Numbered from the stretch's first letter, positions 7,511-17,316 are shown. The stretch is DNA of 64,000 nucleotides from an uncultured Spartobacteria bacterium (GCA_903919125.1 CAIXGS010000036.1:62001-126000); one strand, 5' to 3'. A program made the numbers and translations. The notes: generated from the sequence alone by a model not told the origin.

Positions 7511-9847
7511 ATGAATCCACGTATTATCCCTCCTCTGCTTTGTCTGGTGGCTGTGTCACCCTTGGCTTCACAAGTGGCTTTTGCGCAGAATAAAGCGCCT
7601 AATGTAGTAGAGATTGAAGTGCAGTTCGCGGGCGCGGCAACCGTTGCTAAAGATCGCTTGCTAGCAAATATGCGCACCCGTGTAGGGCAGCCATATTCTG
7701 AGGCCGTGGTGGAGGAAGATATCCGCAATCTTTACTCGACGGGGAATGTTGTGAATGTCCGCATCTTTGGGGAGCCCAAGGGAGATGGAGTAAAGGTGAT
7801 TGTGGTGTTGCAAGCGAAGGCGAAAGTTACTTCTGTCGAAATTGAGGGTGCTCAACAGGTTAAATTGAGCCGCTTAAAGGAAAAAATCTCCGTAAAGCCT
7901 GGGGACGCGGGGAGCGAAGCTGCGATGGAGGCTGATCGCCAAAAGATTCTCGAGTACTACGCATCCAAGGGCTTTACCGATGTGAATGTAGAGTACAAGT
8001 TGGACGTCAACGATCGACTTGGAACAGCGAAGGTTACCTATAAAATCACCGAAGGCACCAAAACTTCAATTGCTTCAGTACGCTTCGAGGGTAACCAGCA
8101 AATTAAAACGAGCGAACTTAAGGGCGTGGTCAAAACCCGCAAATTCGTGCCGGTTTGGAGTCCGATTGTTAAGACGGGACGGGTCAGTCAGGAGCAACTC
8201 GGTGAGGACATTGTCGCCATCCGGGAATACTATCAAAATCGGGGTTACTCTGATGTGCAGATCGCTGAACCACGCATTGAGAAGCGCGGTGGCAAGGTTG
8301 ATATTGTTTTTTCCATCGTTGAAGGTGCCCCTTATCGTGTCGGGAAAATCGTGCTCCGTGGCGCGCAACTATTCCCCACCGAACAGCTTCTGGGGTTAAC
8401 CAAACTGCAACCCGGCGCTGTGTACGCTCCCTCAGCGGTGCAGGCGGATGTCAAGGCGATGCAGGATTTCTACGGAGCAAAGGGTTATGTGGATTTCCAA
8501 GCGGGAGTGCGTACGACTTCAGGCGGCGACCATATCAGCGATCTGACCTATACGGTGGAGGAAGGTGGGCAGGCCCGCGTGGGTCGCGTCAATATCACCG
8601 GCAATACACGTACCAAGGACAAGGTCATCCGCCGAGAACTGGCGCTCGCCCCGGGAGAAACTTTCAACACCGTCCGTATGGATGCGAGTAAACAGCGCCT
8701 CAACAATTTGAACTATTTCTCAAAAGTTGATTTGTATCCCTCAGAGTCCGGCGCAGCGAACGAGCGCGACATGAATGTCGTATTGGAAGAAAAGCGTACG
8801 GGTTCGCTCAACTTTGGAGCTGGCTTCTCCTCGGTGGATAGTCTGTTGGGGTTCGTGGAGCTAACGCAGGGCAATTTCGACGCCTCGAATTGGAATAACT
8901 TCACCGGCGGCGGTCAGAAATTTCGCTCGCGCATCCAGTACGGGGCAAAGCGTAAAGATGCGGTGATTTCGTTGACGGAACCCTACTTTTTAGACAGGAA
9001 ACTTTCGCTGGGTGGGGAAGTGTTTTATCACGATGCCTCCTACCTCTCCTCTTACTTTTCCCAGCAGGACGTCGGATTTGAATTAGTGGCTCGCAAGCCA
9101 CTGACGGAATTCGCGTTTGGTCGCCTCGGATATCGCGTGGACCAAATGAGCATCCACGACGTCGTAACGGGAGCCCCTCAGGCAGCAACAATCCTCGCAA
9201 ACAAGGAGTTCCTGAAAAGTCAGGTTTTTACAGGGATAACCTACGACACTCGAGACTCTTTGTTTTTAACGCGCAAAGGCGAGCGTTTTGATGCCTCGAC
9301 TTTCGTTTCTGGCGGCCCCATGGGTGGAGATATCCAAATTTACGGATGGAATTTGGAGGCCTCTAAATATTTACGTTTCAGGTGGGACACCATTCTCACG
9401 CTGAATGCCCAAGCCAGCGTTGTGGATGGTTGGGGCAAGGCGAACCCAACTTTCGTGGGCACCGACGGTGTACCTCTTTTCGACCGTCTCTTTTTGGGCG
9501 GGGCCAACGATTTGCGCGGCTTTAAGTATCGCGCTGTGGGTGGTGCTGGTAACATCAAGGACGGCACCGAACCGATTGGGGGCAAGTCCTTGGCGCGCGC
9601 TACGGCGGAATACACCATGCCGATCGTCGACAAGGTGCGCGGGGCGGTTTTCTACGACGTGGGTTTTGTCAACGGCGATGCGTACGACTTTTCTTCTTCC
9701 ATGTACAACGCGGACGCGGGGATCGGGTTGCGCCTAGATCTTCCCATCGGGCCAGTGCGTATCGACTACGGAGTTCCGACCAAGAAAGACTCGGATCTCG
9801 GCTCCAGTCGCGGGAGGTTCAATTTCAACGTCGGCTATCAGTTCTAG
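7511..9847 (+). CDS. bamA: Outer membrane protein assembly factor BamA
   Basis: Inserts beta-barrel proteins into the outer membrane. About 778 residues from the ATG at 7511; a TTG three codons upstream is less likely. A signal peptide of about 25 residues ends near VAFAQ. Five POTRA-like repeats follow (for example NLYSTGNVVNVRIFG, GNTRTKDKVIRRELALAPG) to about residue 420. The C-terminal barrel contains the conserved FLGGANDLRGF lid-lock motif, and the protein ends FNFNVGYQF with the terminal aromatic typical of outer membrane barrels. bamA-ompH-lpxD order is widely conserved. Confidence 0.96.
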   Translation: MNPRIIPPLLCLVAVSPLASQVAFAQNKAPNVVEIEVQFAGAATVAKDRLLANMRTRVGQPYSEAVVEEDIRNLYSTGNVVNVRIFGEPKGDGVKVIVVLQAKAKVTSVEIEGAQQVKLSRLKEKISVKPGDAGSEAAMEADRQKILEYYASKGFTDVNVEYKLDVNDRLGTAKVTYKITEGTKTSIASVRFEGNQQIKTSELKGVVKTRKFVPVWSPIVKTGRVSQEQLGEDIVAIREYYQNRGYSDVQIAEPRIEKRGGKVDIVFSIVEGAPYRVGKIVLRGAQLFPTEQLLGLTKLQPGAVYAPSAVQADVKAMQDFYGAKGYVDFQAGVRTTSGGDHISDLTYTVEEGGQARVGRVNITGNTRTKDKVIRRELALAPGETFNTVRMDASKQRLNNLNYFSKVDLYPSESGAANERDMNVVLEEKRTGSLNFGAGFSSVDSLLGFVELTQGNFDASNWNNFTGGGQKFRSRIQYGAKRKDAVISLTEPYFLDRKLSLGGEVFYHDASYLSSYFSQQDVGFELVARKPLTEFAFGRLGYRVDQMSIHDVVTGAPQAATILANKEFLKSQVFTGITYDTRDSLFLTRKGERFDASTFVSGGPMGGDIQIYGWNLEASKYLRFRWDTILTLNAQASVVDGWGKANPTFVGTDGVPLFDRLFLGGANDLRGFKYRAVGGAGNIKDGTEPIGGKSLARATAEYTMPIVDKVRGAVFYDVGFVNGDAYDFSSSMYNADAGIGLRLDLPIGPVRIDYGVPTKKDSDLGSSRGRFNFNVGYQF

Positions 9848-9883
9848 TAATCTGGGAGCCGCAAATAAATCGAAACTTGTGAG

Positions 9884-9911
9884 TTGACGACCGAGGCCGT
9901 AAATACACAAT
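9884..9911 (+). promoter_or_regulatory. Candidate sigma-70-like promoter for ompH
   Basis: TTGACG (9884-9889) and CACAAT (9906-9911) are spaced by 16 bases, 80 bases upstream of the ompH start. A 7-bp inverted repeat (9922-9928 with 9946-9952) lies just downstream and would be in the leader RNA. Motif match only. Confidence 0.4.
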
Positions 9912-9991
9912 CTCGGAGACAGTCGTCTTCTTAGGTCAGCCTTTTAGACGACGAAAGACCCATCCCAAAAATACCCCTTAGTTAACAAATC

Positions 9992-10579
9992 ATGAAATTA
10001 AATAATCTTGTTGCCCTCTTCGCGCTCTCCCTCGGGATCGTTGCTGCCCCTATTTCTGCTCAGGCTGAAATCAAGGTCGGAACCATCGACATGAAGGCAG
10101 TCTTCGACAATTACTACAAAACTAAGGACGCCGAAGCGAAGATCAACGAGTCGCGCACCCAAGCCAAAAAGGAACTGGACGACCGTCTGGACACTTTCAA
10201 CAAGGGGCAGGAACAGGCTCGCAAGCTCAACGACGAAGCGAACAAGCCGGAACTTTCCGAGAAAGCGAAGGCCGAAAAAGTCAAGGGACTCAATGAAAAG
10301 CTTCAGGAACTGGGCGTCATGCAGCGCGAAGTTCAAGAGTTTCAACAGACTCGTGAGCGTCAGCTTTCCGAGCAATCTGTGCGTTCCCGTAATGCCCTCG
10401 TCGAAGAAATCAACAAGGTGATCAACGATGCAGTGAAGGCTGCTGGCTATGACCTCGTGTTTGACAAGTCTGGACAGAGCCTCAATGCAGTGAACGTTTT
10501 GGTGCACTCCAAGGATTCCTTCGACTTCACCAATGAAGTCGTTTCTAAGCTCAATTCTGAAGCACCAAAAAAGAAGTAG
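9992..10579 (+). CDS. skp: OmpH/Skp-family periplasmic chaperone
   Basis: Holds unfolded outer membrane proteins in the periplasm before BamA insertion. 195 residues: signal peptide to about residue 25 (cut after ISAQA), then IKVGTIDMKAVFDNYY matching the family start. A long charged coiled coil (about 45-140) forms the tentacles, followed by AVKAAGYDLVFDKSG, the conserved C-terminal body strand. It lies between bamA and lpxD, eight bases before lpxD. Confidence 0.93.
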   Translation: MKLNNLVALFALSLGIVAAPISAQAEIKVGTIDMKAVFDNYYKTKDAEAKINESRTQAKKELDDRLDTFNKGQEQARKLNDEANKPELSEKAKAEKVKGLNEKLQELGVMQREVQEFQQTRERQLSEQSVRSRNALVEEINKVINDAVKAAGYDLVFDKSGQSLNAVNVLVHSKDSFDFTNEVVSKLNSEAPKKK

Positions 10580-10587
10580 TTTCACTG

Positions 10588-11646
10588 ATGTCACAGACAT
10601 CTCCCAACTTATCTCTTTTGCAACTGGCCGCCCTAGTGGGCGGCCAGTTTCCTTTTGTAGGCGATCCAAGGACCTCCGAGCTTGGCGAGTTGCTTATTAG
10701 CGGCGTCGCCGGTGCCTCCGAAGCCGGCCCGACGGATGTGACCTTTCTGGGGAATGCGAAGTATCTTCCCGCTTTAAAGCACTCCAAAGCGGGAGCGGCT
10801 CTTGTGCCATTGGATTTTGACGAAGCGGCGTCACCTCTGCTCATTAGAGTGGGTAATCCTTCGCTGGAGTTCGCAAAACTAGTGGCGTACTTTGCGCCTA
10901 CGCCAATTGAATGGGAGCCTGGAATCCACCCGACTGCCGTGCTGGGGAGCGGTGTGATTCTGGGCGAGAACGTTTCCGTTCAGCCTTACGCAGTACTCGA
11001 ACCAGATGTGTGTGTGGGGGCGGGCACGGTGATTGGCTCCCACAGTTACCTTGGACACGGTGCTAGACTGGGCGCGGATTGTTTTCTGCACCCGCGTGTT
11101 GTGGTTGGCGAGCGTTGCTTGGTCGGAGACCGAGTTATTTTACACTCTGGAGTGGTCTTGGGCAGTGACGGTTTCGGTTTTGAAAATGTGGAGGGGCGGC
11201 ACGTTAAAATTGCGCAAGTCGGCATCGTGCAGGTAGACGACGATGTTGAAATTGGAGCAAACACGACGGTGGATCGTGCGCGTTTTGGACGCACCTGGAT
11301 TCAGGAAGGTACCAAAATCGACAACCTTGTGCAGATCGCCCACAACGTGATCGTGGGACGACATTCTCTCCTAGTGGCGCAGGCCGGTATTTCTGGTAGC
11401 ACGAAGCTAGGGGATAGGGTGACACTCGCCGGTCAGGTTGGCGTGGTGGGGCACATCGAGATAGGCTCTAACGTCGTGGTCGGAGCTCAATCGGGTGTGA
11501 GCAAAAGTCTTGAACCATCCGCTCTGTATATGGGTACTCCAGCAGTGCCCGCAGCCGAATATCGGGAACAAGTCGCGTATATTCGCCGCCTTCACAAACT
11601 GGTGGATCGTGTGTCGAAGCTGGAGCAGGCCCTTCGATCGCGCTAA
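10588..11646 (+). CDS. lpxD: UDP-3-O-(3-hydroxyacyl)glucosamine N-acyltransferase
   Basis: Third step of lipid A synthesis: N-acylates UDP-3-O-acyl-glucosamine using acyl-ACP. 352 residues: N-terminal uridine-binding domain (about 1-100), then a left-handed beta-helix of hexapeptide repeats (GSGVILGENVSVQPYAVLE and on). The segment IDNLVQIAHNVIVG carries the catalytic His equivalent at about 252. A C-terminal helix ends the protein. Presence implies lipid A-type LPS. It immediately follows ompH. Confidence 0.95.
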   Translation: MSQTSPNLSLLQLAALVGGQFPFVGDPRTSELGELLISGVAGASEAGPTDVTFLGNAKYLPALKHSKAGAALVPLDFDEAASPLLIRVGNPSLEFAKLVAYFAPTPIEWEPGIHPTAVLGSGVILGENVSVQPYAVLEPDVCVGAGTVIGSHSYLGHGARLGADCFLHPRVVVGERCLVGDRVILHSGVVLGSDGFGFENVEGRHVKIAQVGIVQVDDDVEIGANTTVDRARFGRTWIQEGTKIDNLVQIAHNVIVGRHSLLVAQAGISGSTKLGDRVTLAGQVGVVGHIEIGSNVVVGAQSGVSKSLEPSALYMGTPAVPAAEYREQVAYIRRLHKLVDRVSKLEQALRSR

Positions 11647-11761
11647 CCGAGTCGCGAGCAACCAAAGTCTGCCTCTTGTCCGGCCTGTTCAGAGCGGGTG
11701 GATCGAAAGCCTATTGCGCTGGTGCAAACATGGGTTTGATTAGCCAGAGACTGTTCGCACC

Positions 11762-13957
11762 CTACTTTCGTTTGGCCGTCGCAGCGCCTTCAGATTTACT
11801 GAGATCAACTAAATCGGAAAGGATGTTGAGGGCTTCTTGCTTCACTGGATCCAAGCGAATGGGAGAGCTTTTGAACGCCGGTTTACCCTCCTTGTCGAGC
11901 TGAGGTTCGGTGATGGCGTCGCTGGGTGGAGCTTCTTCTTCATCGGTGGTCGAAGCCGGGTCTTTGGCGGGCTTAGGCTCTACGAACTTCACGGGTATTA
12001 AATCCTTCTTGGAAGCGTTGTCCAACGTGATCCGATACACGGTCGGCGCCTTGTCCTTTGTGTGGCTTAATCGATCTTTTTCACGCTGTTCTTTGCGGTT
12101 TGTTTCTTCAGCCATCTCGGCGCGGCGCGCCGCTTCGTTGAGAGAAACGCGATTCTCCAAAGTCTTCTTGTGGATTCTATCCAAATCCTCTTTGACGTAT
12201 GAAAACTCTGTGTTTTGCGAGATGCGTGATTCCGCGCGGCGACGCAGCTCACCGATGTGGAGGGGCTTTTCCCATTTATCGAATTCCTGCGCTGTGATAG
12301 TGTCATAGGGGAGGGGATCCTTAAGCGACTCCTCGCCAATCTCGGGTTGGTCGTAAATGGAGGGAAGAATAATGTCGCTTTCTACTCCTCTGAGCTGGGT
12401 GGATCCTCCCGAAACCCTGTAAAACTTTTGGATGGTTGGTTTGAGGGCTCCGGCTTCCGAGCCGTTGGCTAGGAAGGGCACTGCTCGGCTCATTTCGATC
12501 ATCTGTTGTACGGTACCTTTCCCAAAGGTCTTGCTATCGCCCACGATGACCGCACGGCCGTAATCTTGCATAGCGCCTGCGAAGATTTCGCTGGCGGACG
12601 CCGACTGACGGTTGACGAGAACCATCATCGGCCCTTCGTAAGAGATGGTCGGATCCTTGTCTCGGTTGACGGTAAGTTCCCCGTTCCAGCTGCGGGCCTG
12701 TACGACGGGACCCTTCTTGATAAAGAGGCCGGTTAGATTTACCGCTTCATCGAGAAACCCTCCGCCATCTCGGCGCAGATCCATGATCAGCCCTTGGATT
12801 CCTTCAGCCTTGAGGCGATTGAGTAGCGCCAGGACGTCTCGGGTGGTGCTTTTCGCGTTTGGGTTGCCATTACGATCGGGATCCCCGTAAAAGCTGGGAA
12901 GCACGATGATGCCCAGCTTGACGGTTTGACCGTTTGGTTTTGTCCATTCGAGCAGTTCTGCACGCGCTTCCTCGTCCTTAAGCTTCACTTCGTCACGCCT
13001 GATTTCCACAATGTTACGTTCGGTACCATTGGTGATGAGCTGGAGGCGCACGACGGTGTCTTTTTTACCTCGGATCATTCCGACGACCTTGTCCAGCTTC
13101 AGGTCCACGCAATCAACGAATTCTTTGTCGCCCTCGGCGACGGCTGCAATCTTATCGCCGACCTTGATCTTTCCGCTTTTCATGGCGGGTCCACCGGGAA
13201 GGAGTTCAGCCACGCGGGCATAACCATCTTCAGCGCGGAGTTTTGCTCCGATACCCGAGAGAGAGAGGCGCATGTTGATACTGAACTGCTCTAGATCGTT
13301 TTTGCTGAGATACTCGGAATGCGGGTCATAGGTTTGAGCGAGGCAGAGCAGGAAAGTTTTCAGCACATCTTCCGGCGTTTGCTCGGAGAGGTTGCGTGCG
13401 AATTGGTCATAGCGCTTCGTCACAGCGATGACAGGATCCGTGGTTTTTTTACCGAGTTTTTCCTGAAGTAATTCGGAGGTCACCCTGTCTTTCCAGACGA
13501 TGCGAGCGGCTTCCTCGTTGGCGGGCCATGGAACTTTTTGGCGGTTGATTTCCACAAAGCCGTTGCCTTCGAAATTGGGCGCGGTGCTGAGGAATTCTTT
13601 GGCGAAAGTAACTCGTTCTTCGGCGCGTTTTTTAAATAAGTCGTAGATCTGATGGGCCGCGAGGGTACGCCCAGCGAGTATCTCTGTATCGAGTTTGTCT
13701 GCCCACTGGGAGGTGAAGGAGTCGACGTCCTCTTGGTTGAAAAAGAGGTGATTGTAATCTAGTGCATCCAGATAGTTACGCAGCAGGCGTCTGGAAAGGG
13801 CCGTGTCCAGGCGCTGTTTGGAGTAATGCACATTTTCTAGGAGGCGGGCTACGGAAATGGCCACCTGACCTGGGTCGGGTTCTGCTGCAGGGAGGTTTAG
13901 CGTCCATGGCAGACTGATTGCTGCGAGAGGGATTAGGAAATATCTGTGCAGCTTCAT
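11762..13957 (-). CDS. prc: Tail-specific periplasmic protease Prc
   Basis: C-terminal processing protease of the S41 family that degrades or trims periplasmic proteins and controls cell-wall hydrolases. 731 residues, slightly longer than E. coli Prc. Signal peptide to about residue 25, N-terminal helical domain (SKQRLDTALSRRLLRNYLD), PDZ at about 228-310 (SGIGAKLRAEDGYARVAEL). The protease core has the Ser cluster SASASE at 452-457 and Lys480 in TFGKGTVQQ, the Ser-Lys dyad. A charged C-terminal domain of DUF3340 type follows (KEQREKDRLSHTK). It is convergent with lpxD and separately transcribed. Confidence 0.94.
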   Translation of the reverse strand: MKLHRYFLIPLAAISLPWTLNLPAAEPDPGQVAISVARLLENVHYSKQRLDTALSRRLLRNYLDALDYNHLFFNQEDVDSFTSQWADKLDTEILAGRTLAAHQIYDLFKKRAEERVTFAKEFLSTAPNFEGNGFVEINRQKVPWPANEEAARIVWKDRVTSELLQEKLGKKTTDPVIAVTKRYDQFARNLSEQTPEDVLKTFLLCLAQTYDPHSEYLSKNDLEQFSINMRLSLSGIGAKLRAEDGYARVAELLPGGPAMKSGKIKVGDKIAAVAEGDKEFVDCVDLKLDKVVGMIRGKKDTVVRLQLITNGTERNIVEIRRDEVKLKDEEARAELLEWTKPNGQTVKLGIIVLPSFYGDPDRNGNPNAKSTTRDVLALLNRLKAEGIQGLIMDLRRDGGGFLDEAVNLTGLFIKKGPVVQARSWNGELTVNRDKDPTISYEGPMMVLVNRQSASASEIFAGAMQDYGRAVIVGDSKTFGKGTVQQMIEMSRAVPFLANGSEAGALKPTIQKFYRVSGGSTQLRGVESDIILPSIYDQPEIGEESLKDPLPYDTITAQEFDKWEKPLHIGELRRRAESRISQNTEFSYVKEDLDRIHKKTLENRVSLNEAARRAEMAEETNRKEQREKDRLSHTKDKAPTVYRITLDNASKKDLIPVKFVEPKPAKDPASTTDEEEAPPSDAITEPQLDKEGKPAFKSSPIRLDPVKQEALNILSDLVDLSKSEGAATAKRK

Positions 13958-14437
13958 AGGAGGCGTTTTCTTATTGGAACAGAGAGTAATAGAATGCTTT
14001 ATGGGAGAAGTGCAAACGAAGCGTGCGTGAATTAGATGAGAAACCCAGAGTGTCTATTGGTAGGATTGGTAGGAAGCGATACTTTGAGGCTGGTGCGGGA
14101 GTTATAAGTAAAGTGCCCGTTTGTTGAGTACAGTGCTCGGATAGCCCAAACAATCCAATGAGCCCCAATGAGCCTGAACTGACTTCAGCTCCGCGCGCGC
14201 GTCGAATTTTTCGCCGAGTTCGCCGAGTTTGAAACAAACCTGACACAATCTTTACTCAGACTTTGGCACAGACGTTGGCGCGCGGAAAGAAGCTTTACTA
14301 TAACTACGGAGTTCGTGTGGTTAAAGTTTTACCAAAATCGCTTCGAAAGCGAAAGTTTTGGGGATTCTCAAAAGTTGAGGGTGAATTCGGCTTTGGGATG
14401 ATTTAGGAGAACTTGGGAGAAAGAGGGGGCCGAGGAA
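13958..14437. other. Intergenic region without a supported gene
   Basis: About 480 bases between prc (minus) and an SGNH hydrolase (minus). A 91-codon minus-strand reading frame here (13971-14246) has no recognisable features. A short direct repeat CGCCGAGTT occurs twice near 14212-14228. TTGGCG (14275-14280) and TATAAC (14299-14304), 18 bases apart, look promoter-like on plus, but no plus-strand gene follows. The prc promoter should lie near 13960-14060, but I cannot pick a convincing one. Confidence 0.5.
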
Positions 14438-15763
14438 TTAGGGGACGAGTTCTCCCACTAGAAAGAGGGCTCCAGAGTACCAATTGGATCCATCGTACTT
14501 GGCTGGATTTTTTACAAAATCCTCCCGATTTTTTTCGAAAAGAATGGATTCTTTTGCCAATTTTTCTGGAAGCACGCGAATTTTCACCTCGTGCACGTCC
14601 GACTCCACCAAACCTGCGGCGAGCGCGGAGGTCGCCAATCGGCTGTAGGTGCAATAACCGTCAAAGCGTTGGCGGTTGGATGGCTTGCCATCGACGGTGA
14701 CTTCAATTTTGCCGCAGTCAGGACCCACTAGGTCGTAAATTTTTGCAGCGCTGCCTTTGAAGCGAAAAGAGAGTTCCGCCCCAGGTTCGGCTTTCCAAAG
14801 GGAATCCATTCGAGAGGAGAATTGTCGGCCAAGGCCTGCATCTGAAGGGAGCAATGTCCAAGGGCCGCTTTGGTGGGCTTTATCGAGGGGAACCATGACG
14901 GTGTTCTGATAGTTGTGCGGATCGAGAGGCTCAGGCAAAGGGAGCGTAGCCTGAGTTTTGCTCGCCTGCTGAATGCGCGGGAGCGACCTCATAACGGCTT
15001 CGGTGTAGAGTCGGTGGCCGGTATCGACGTACGGATGTACGCCGTCTTGAGAAAAGGGAATTTTCCCGTCTGGCCCGAGTGCCATGGGCGAAGAAACGTT
15101 GAGTTGCTCGCCGGAGACGCGCTCCACTTTGGCCTCGACTGCCTTCATGAGCAGTGAACCTTCCGATGCAAGACGCACTGCTTCCATGCCCATGTGGATG
15201 CTTGGAATGCCATAGTGGTCGGCAACAATCTCCATCGTCGCAGCGGAGCGATTGAAGTAGCCGCCTTGTAACTCGGCCAGCATTGGCTCGGTGAACGTGT
15301 ACACAAAACATAGGTCGCACTGCGGAAAAGATTTGCGAGTTTTCCGCACGATACCCTCCATGGCGCGGATAATTTCCACGGGAACCGCTCCTCCATCGTT
15401 GACTGCGAATTCTACAAAAAGCAGGTCAGGTTTCCCTTTGAAAACATCGTGTTCGAGTCGGAATACACCCAAGTCGCTACCGGTTCCTCCGATGGCTGCG
15501 TTGATTTCCCTGAAGTGAATTTTTGGGTAAAGCTTTGCGAACTGCGCCAACGTTTTTACGCGATATCCTGGTTGGGCTGTAATGCTGCCGCCCAAATAGG
15601 CGACGGCAATTTCGCCCTCACTTGCGGTTTTGGCAAAGAAGTTTGGGAGACCGTTTCGGGGGGTACACTCTACTGCTTGGCGCTTTGGTGGGAAATCTTG
15701 AGAGTCGGCGGCGGCAGCTAGGAGGGGAAAGAGACACAGCCCGAGGAGGAGAGAAAAACGCAT
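14438..15763 (-). CDS. Exported SGNH/GDSL hydrolase with C-terminal beta domain
   Basis: A probable periplasmic or secreted esterase. 441 residues: signal peptide to about residue 19 (LLAAAAD). The SGNH core has the nucleophile Ser60 in YLGGSITAQPG, Gly in IGGTGSD at about 91-97, Asn122 in FVEFAVNDGG, and the Asp/His pair in SQDGVHPYVDTGHRLY near 235. After about residue 280 a beta-rich domain with FRFKGSAAKIYDLVGPD suggests a carbohydrate-binding or family-specific accessory domain. It lies 64 bases downstream of the alpha/beta hydrolase gene on the same strand, so the two probably form an operon acting on acylated carbohydrates (inference). Substrate unknown. Confidence 0.8.
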   Translation of the reverse strand: MRFSLLLGLCLFPLLAAAADSQDFPPKRQAVECTPRNGLPNFFAKTASEGEIAVAYLGGSITAQPGYRVKTLAQFAKLYPKIHFREINAAIGGTGSDLGVFRLEHDVFKGKPDLLFVEFAVNDGGAVPVEIIRAMEGIVRKTRKSFPQCDLCFVYTFTEPMLAELQGGYFNRSAATMEIVADHYGIPSIHMGMEAVRLASEGSLLMKAVEAKVERVSGEQLNVSSPMALGPDGKIPFSQDGVHPYVDTGHRLYTEAVMRSLPRIQQASKTQATLPLPEPLDPHNYQNTVMVPLDKAHQSGPWTLLPSDAGLGRQFSSRMDSLWKAEPGAELSFRFKGSAAKIYDLVGPDCGKIEVTVDGKPSNRQRFDGYCTYSRLATSALAAGLVESDVHEVKIRVLPEKLAKESILFEKNREDFVKNPAKYDGSNWYSGALFLVGELVP

Positions 15764-15827
15764 GGGATGGAGATTGGGGAGTGCGAGGGAAGGGCGCGAG
15801 GGGAGTTGGGTATGGGATTGAGGGGAA

Positions 15828-16820
15828 TCAGGGGAGGGGTAGTTTTTCCAGGAGATAATCCAGAGAAGATTGGTGCTGCACGTCGGGAGCTCCAGGGTAA
15901 ACGAGTTCGCAGGGAACTCCTAAGGCTTGGAGTTTTTCCTGGAGTTTCACTCCGTAATTGGAGGTGTGCGTGGGATCTTTCTGTACCTGTCCAAGCCCCG
16001 GAGGTTCCGCATAATTCAGGTAAATGGGAGGTGCCCCGATTGCTGCGTGTTCGAAAGGAGAAAACTCTTTGATCCAATGTAGCACATCTGCGCGGTGCTC
16101 GAGGAATTCAGCGAAGCGCGTGTCACGGGTGGCCAAGTCCGATGGGTCCATGAACCCGAAGGCGTGGCCACCATAACGGCTGTTTGGGGTCCATTCTTTA
16201 AGTTGTATTGGATCGAGGGAGGTTTGGGCACCGTCTACTGCCGCGCAGTAGAGTCGGGTGGATTCGTGTGCAACGGGGTCAGGGCTTTTCGGGTCAGCCA
16301 TGTCGGGATGAAAGGCAAGCCAGAGAGAGGAACAGGCACCGGCTGACCCGCCACTAGCGCCGATGCGCTTTGGATTGATATGCCAGTCCTGCGCCTTGCT
16401 CCGCACAAATTGCAGTGCCCGAGCCGCGTCCTTCAGGGGCCACTCTACGGGCGGCTTAACCTCGGCGAGTTGTGCCTGCCAAGTGTAACGGTAGTTGATT
16501 GATACGACAGAGATCCCCGCTTTTAGGCAGCGCCTGACCATGCCTCCGACGCTCGATTTATCGCCGCGCACCCAGCCGCCGCCATGAATGTAGAATAGCA
16601 CGGGGGTGGGATTTTGCGAATCGGCTTTCCAAAAATCCAGCACCTGCCGCTCATGGGGGCCGTAGGCGATGTTCGCTAAAGTGGGCTCGGGAAGCGGGGC
16701 GGCTTTGGGTTTGGGTGCTTCCACTGTGTTGGTCGGTGCTGCTGGAGATGTGTTGGGGCTGTCTTGACCCAGCCCTGTTTGGGTGATTAGGACGATGAGT
16801 GCGAAGATCTGAAGTTTCAT
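15828..16820 (-). CDS. Exported alpha/beta hydrolase (esterase/lipase-like)
   Basis: About 330 residues from the ATG at 16820, which opens a signal peptide (MKLQIFALIVLITQTGLG). A Pro/Ala linker follows, then an esterase fold with oxyanion motif HGGGW and nucleophile elbow GASGGSAGACSS. The usual acid-containing HGDAD segment is replaced by LNYAEPPGLGQVQKDP, so the catalytic acid is uncertain; the likely His is in PDVQHQSS near the end. Similar proteins are common exported hydrolases in Planctomycetota and Verrucomicrobiota. Probably first gene of a two-gene operon with the downstream SGNH hydrolase. Confidence 0.8.
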   Translation of the reverse strand: MKLQIFALIVLITQTGLGQDSPNTSPAAPTNTVEAPKPKAAPLPEPTLANIAYGPHERQVLDFWKADSQNPTPVLFYIHGGGWVRGDKSSVGGMVRRCLKAGISVVSINYRYTWQAQLAEVKPPVEWPLKDAARALQFVRSKAQDWHINPKRIGASGGSAGACSSLWLAFHPDMADPKSPDPVAHESTRLYCAAVDGAQTSLDPIQLKEWTPNSRYGGHAFGFMDPSDLATRDTRFAEFLEHRADVLHWIKEFSPFEHAAIGAPPIYLNYAEPPGLGQVQKDPTHTSNYGVKLQEKLQALGVPCELVYPGAPDVQHQSSLDYLLEKLPLP

Positions 16821-16884
16821 TTGCGGGGTGGCTGAGGGGGTATCCACAACAATAACCGGCGGGAGCTGTGGTTATTGTGTTAAT

Positions 16885-17316
16885 TTATAAATCCTTTTTA
16901 AAATGAAACCCCAGAATCTCGTAGCCTTGGCGGAAGTAAAATCGATGAGCCCCCGCAAACGTGACATAAGAATCTAGCGCAACGATTTTGCATCCCAAAG
17001 ATCGGGCTTTCTCTTCTAGCCACTCCATCATTTTAGCGCCAATGCCCTTTGACCTTAAAGCTTCGTCAACCACGACATTGTCGACGTCCATGTATTCTCC
17101 GCAGTAAAACCTGGCTCCTAGCCAGTATCCTGCAACGCCCACCAAGCGCCCTGCGTCAAAAGCTGCGATGCAGTGGTAGCCGTGCGTCATCATGACTTGT
17201 AAGCGGCGCTGCAATTCCTCGGGTGGAATTTTGACGTTATGTTTTTCAATAAGAGGCAGAATTAACGGTAATTCATCCTCCAGGAGCTCGCGAACACTGA
17301 TAGCTTCAGGATCCAT
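16885..17316 (-). CDS. GNAT family N-acetyltransferase
   Basis: A 143-residue single-domain GNAT. Acetyl-CoA binding is shown by VDNVVVDEALRSKGIGAKM at about 77-95, containing the R-x-x-G-x-G/A loop (RSKGIG), and the C-terminal AHRFYFRQGYEILGF. Substrate cannot be told from sequence. Divergent from the DUF3500 gene with a 119-base shared upstream region; followed by an exported esterase gene on the same strand 64 bases on, so it could share its promoter. Confidence 0.85.
   Translation of the reverse strand: MDPEAISVRELLEDELPLILPLIEKHNVKIPPEELQRRLQVMMTHGYHCIAAFDAGRLVGVAGYWLGARFYCGEYMDVDNVVVDEALRSKGIGAKMMEWLEEKARSLGCKIVALDSYVTFAGAHRFYFRQGYEILGFHFKKDL

Noticed and set aside
9998-10669. 223-codon minus-strand frame opposite ompH
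   Set aside because: Antisense shadow of a real gene; Leu/Val-rich reading produced by the coding strand of the coiled coil.
13971-14246. 91-codon minus frame upstream of prc
   Set aside because: No family features; composition not like coding sequence.
14275-14304. Promoter-like TTGGCG/TATAAC pair on plus
   Set aside because: 18-base spacing is acceptable, but no plus-strand gene lies downstream.
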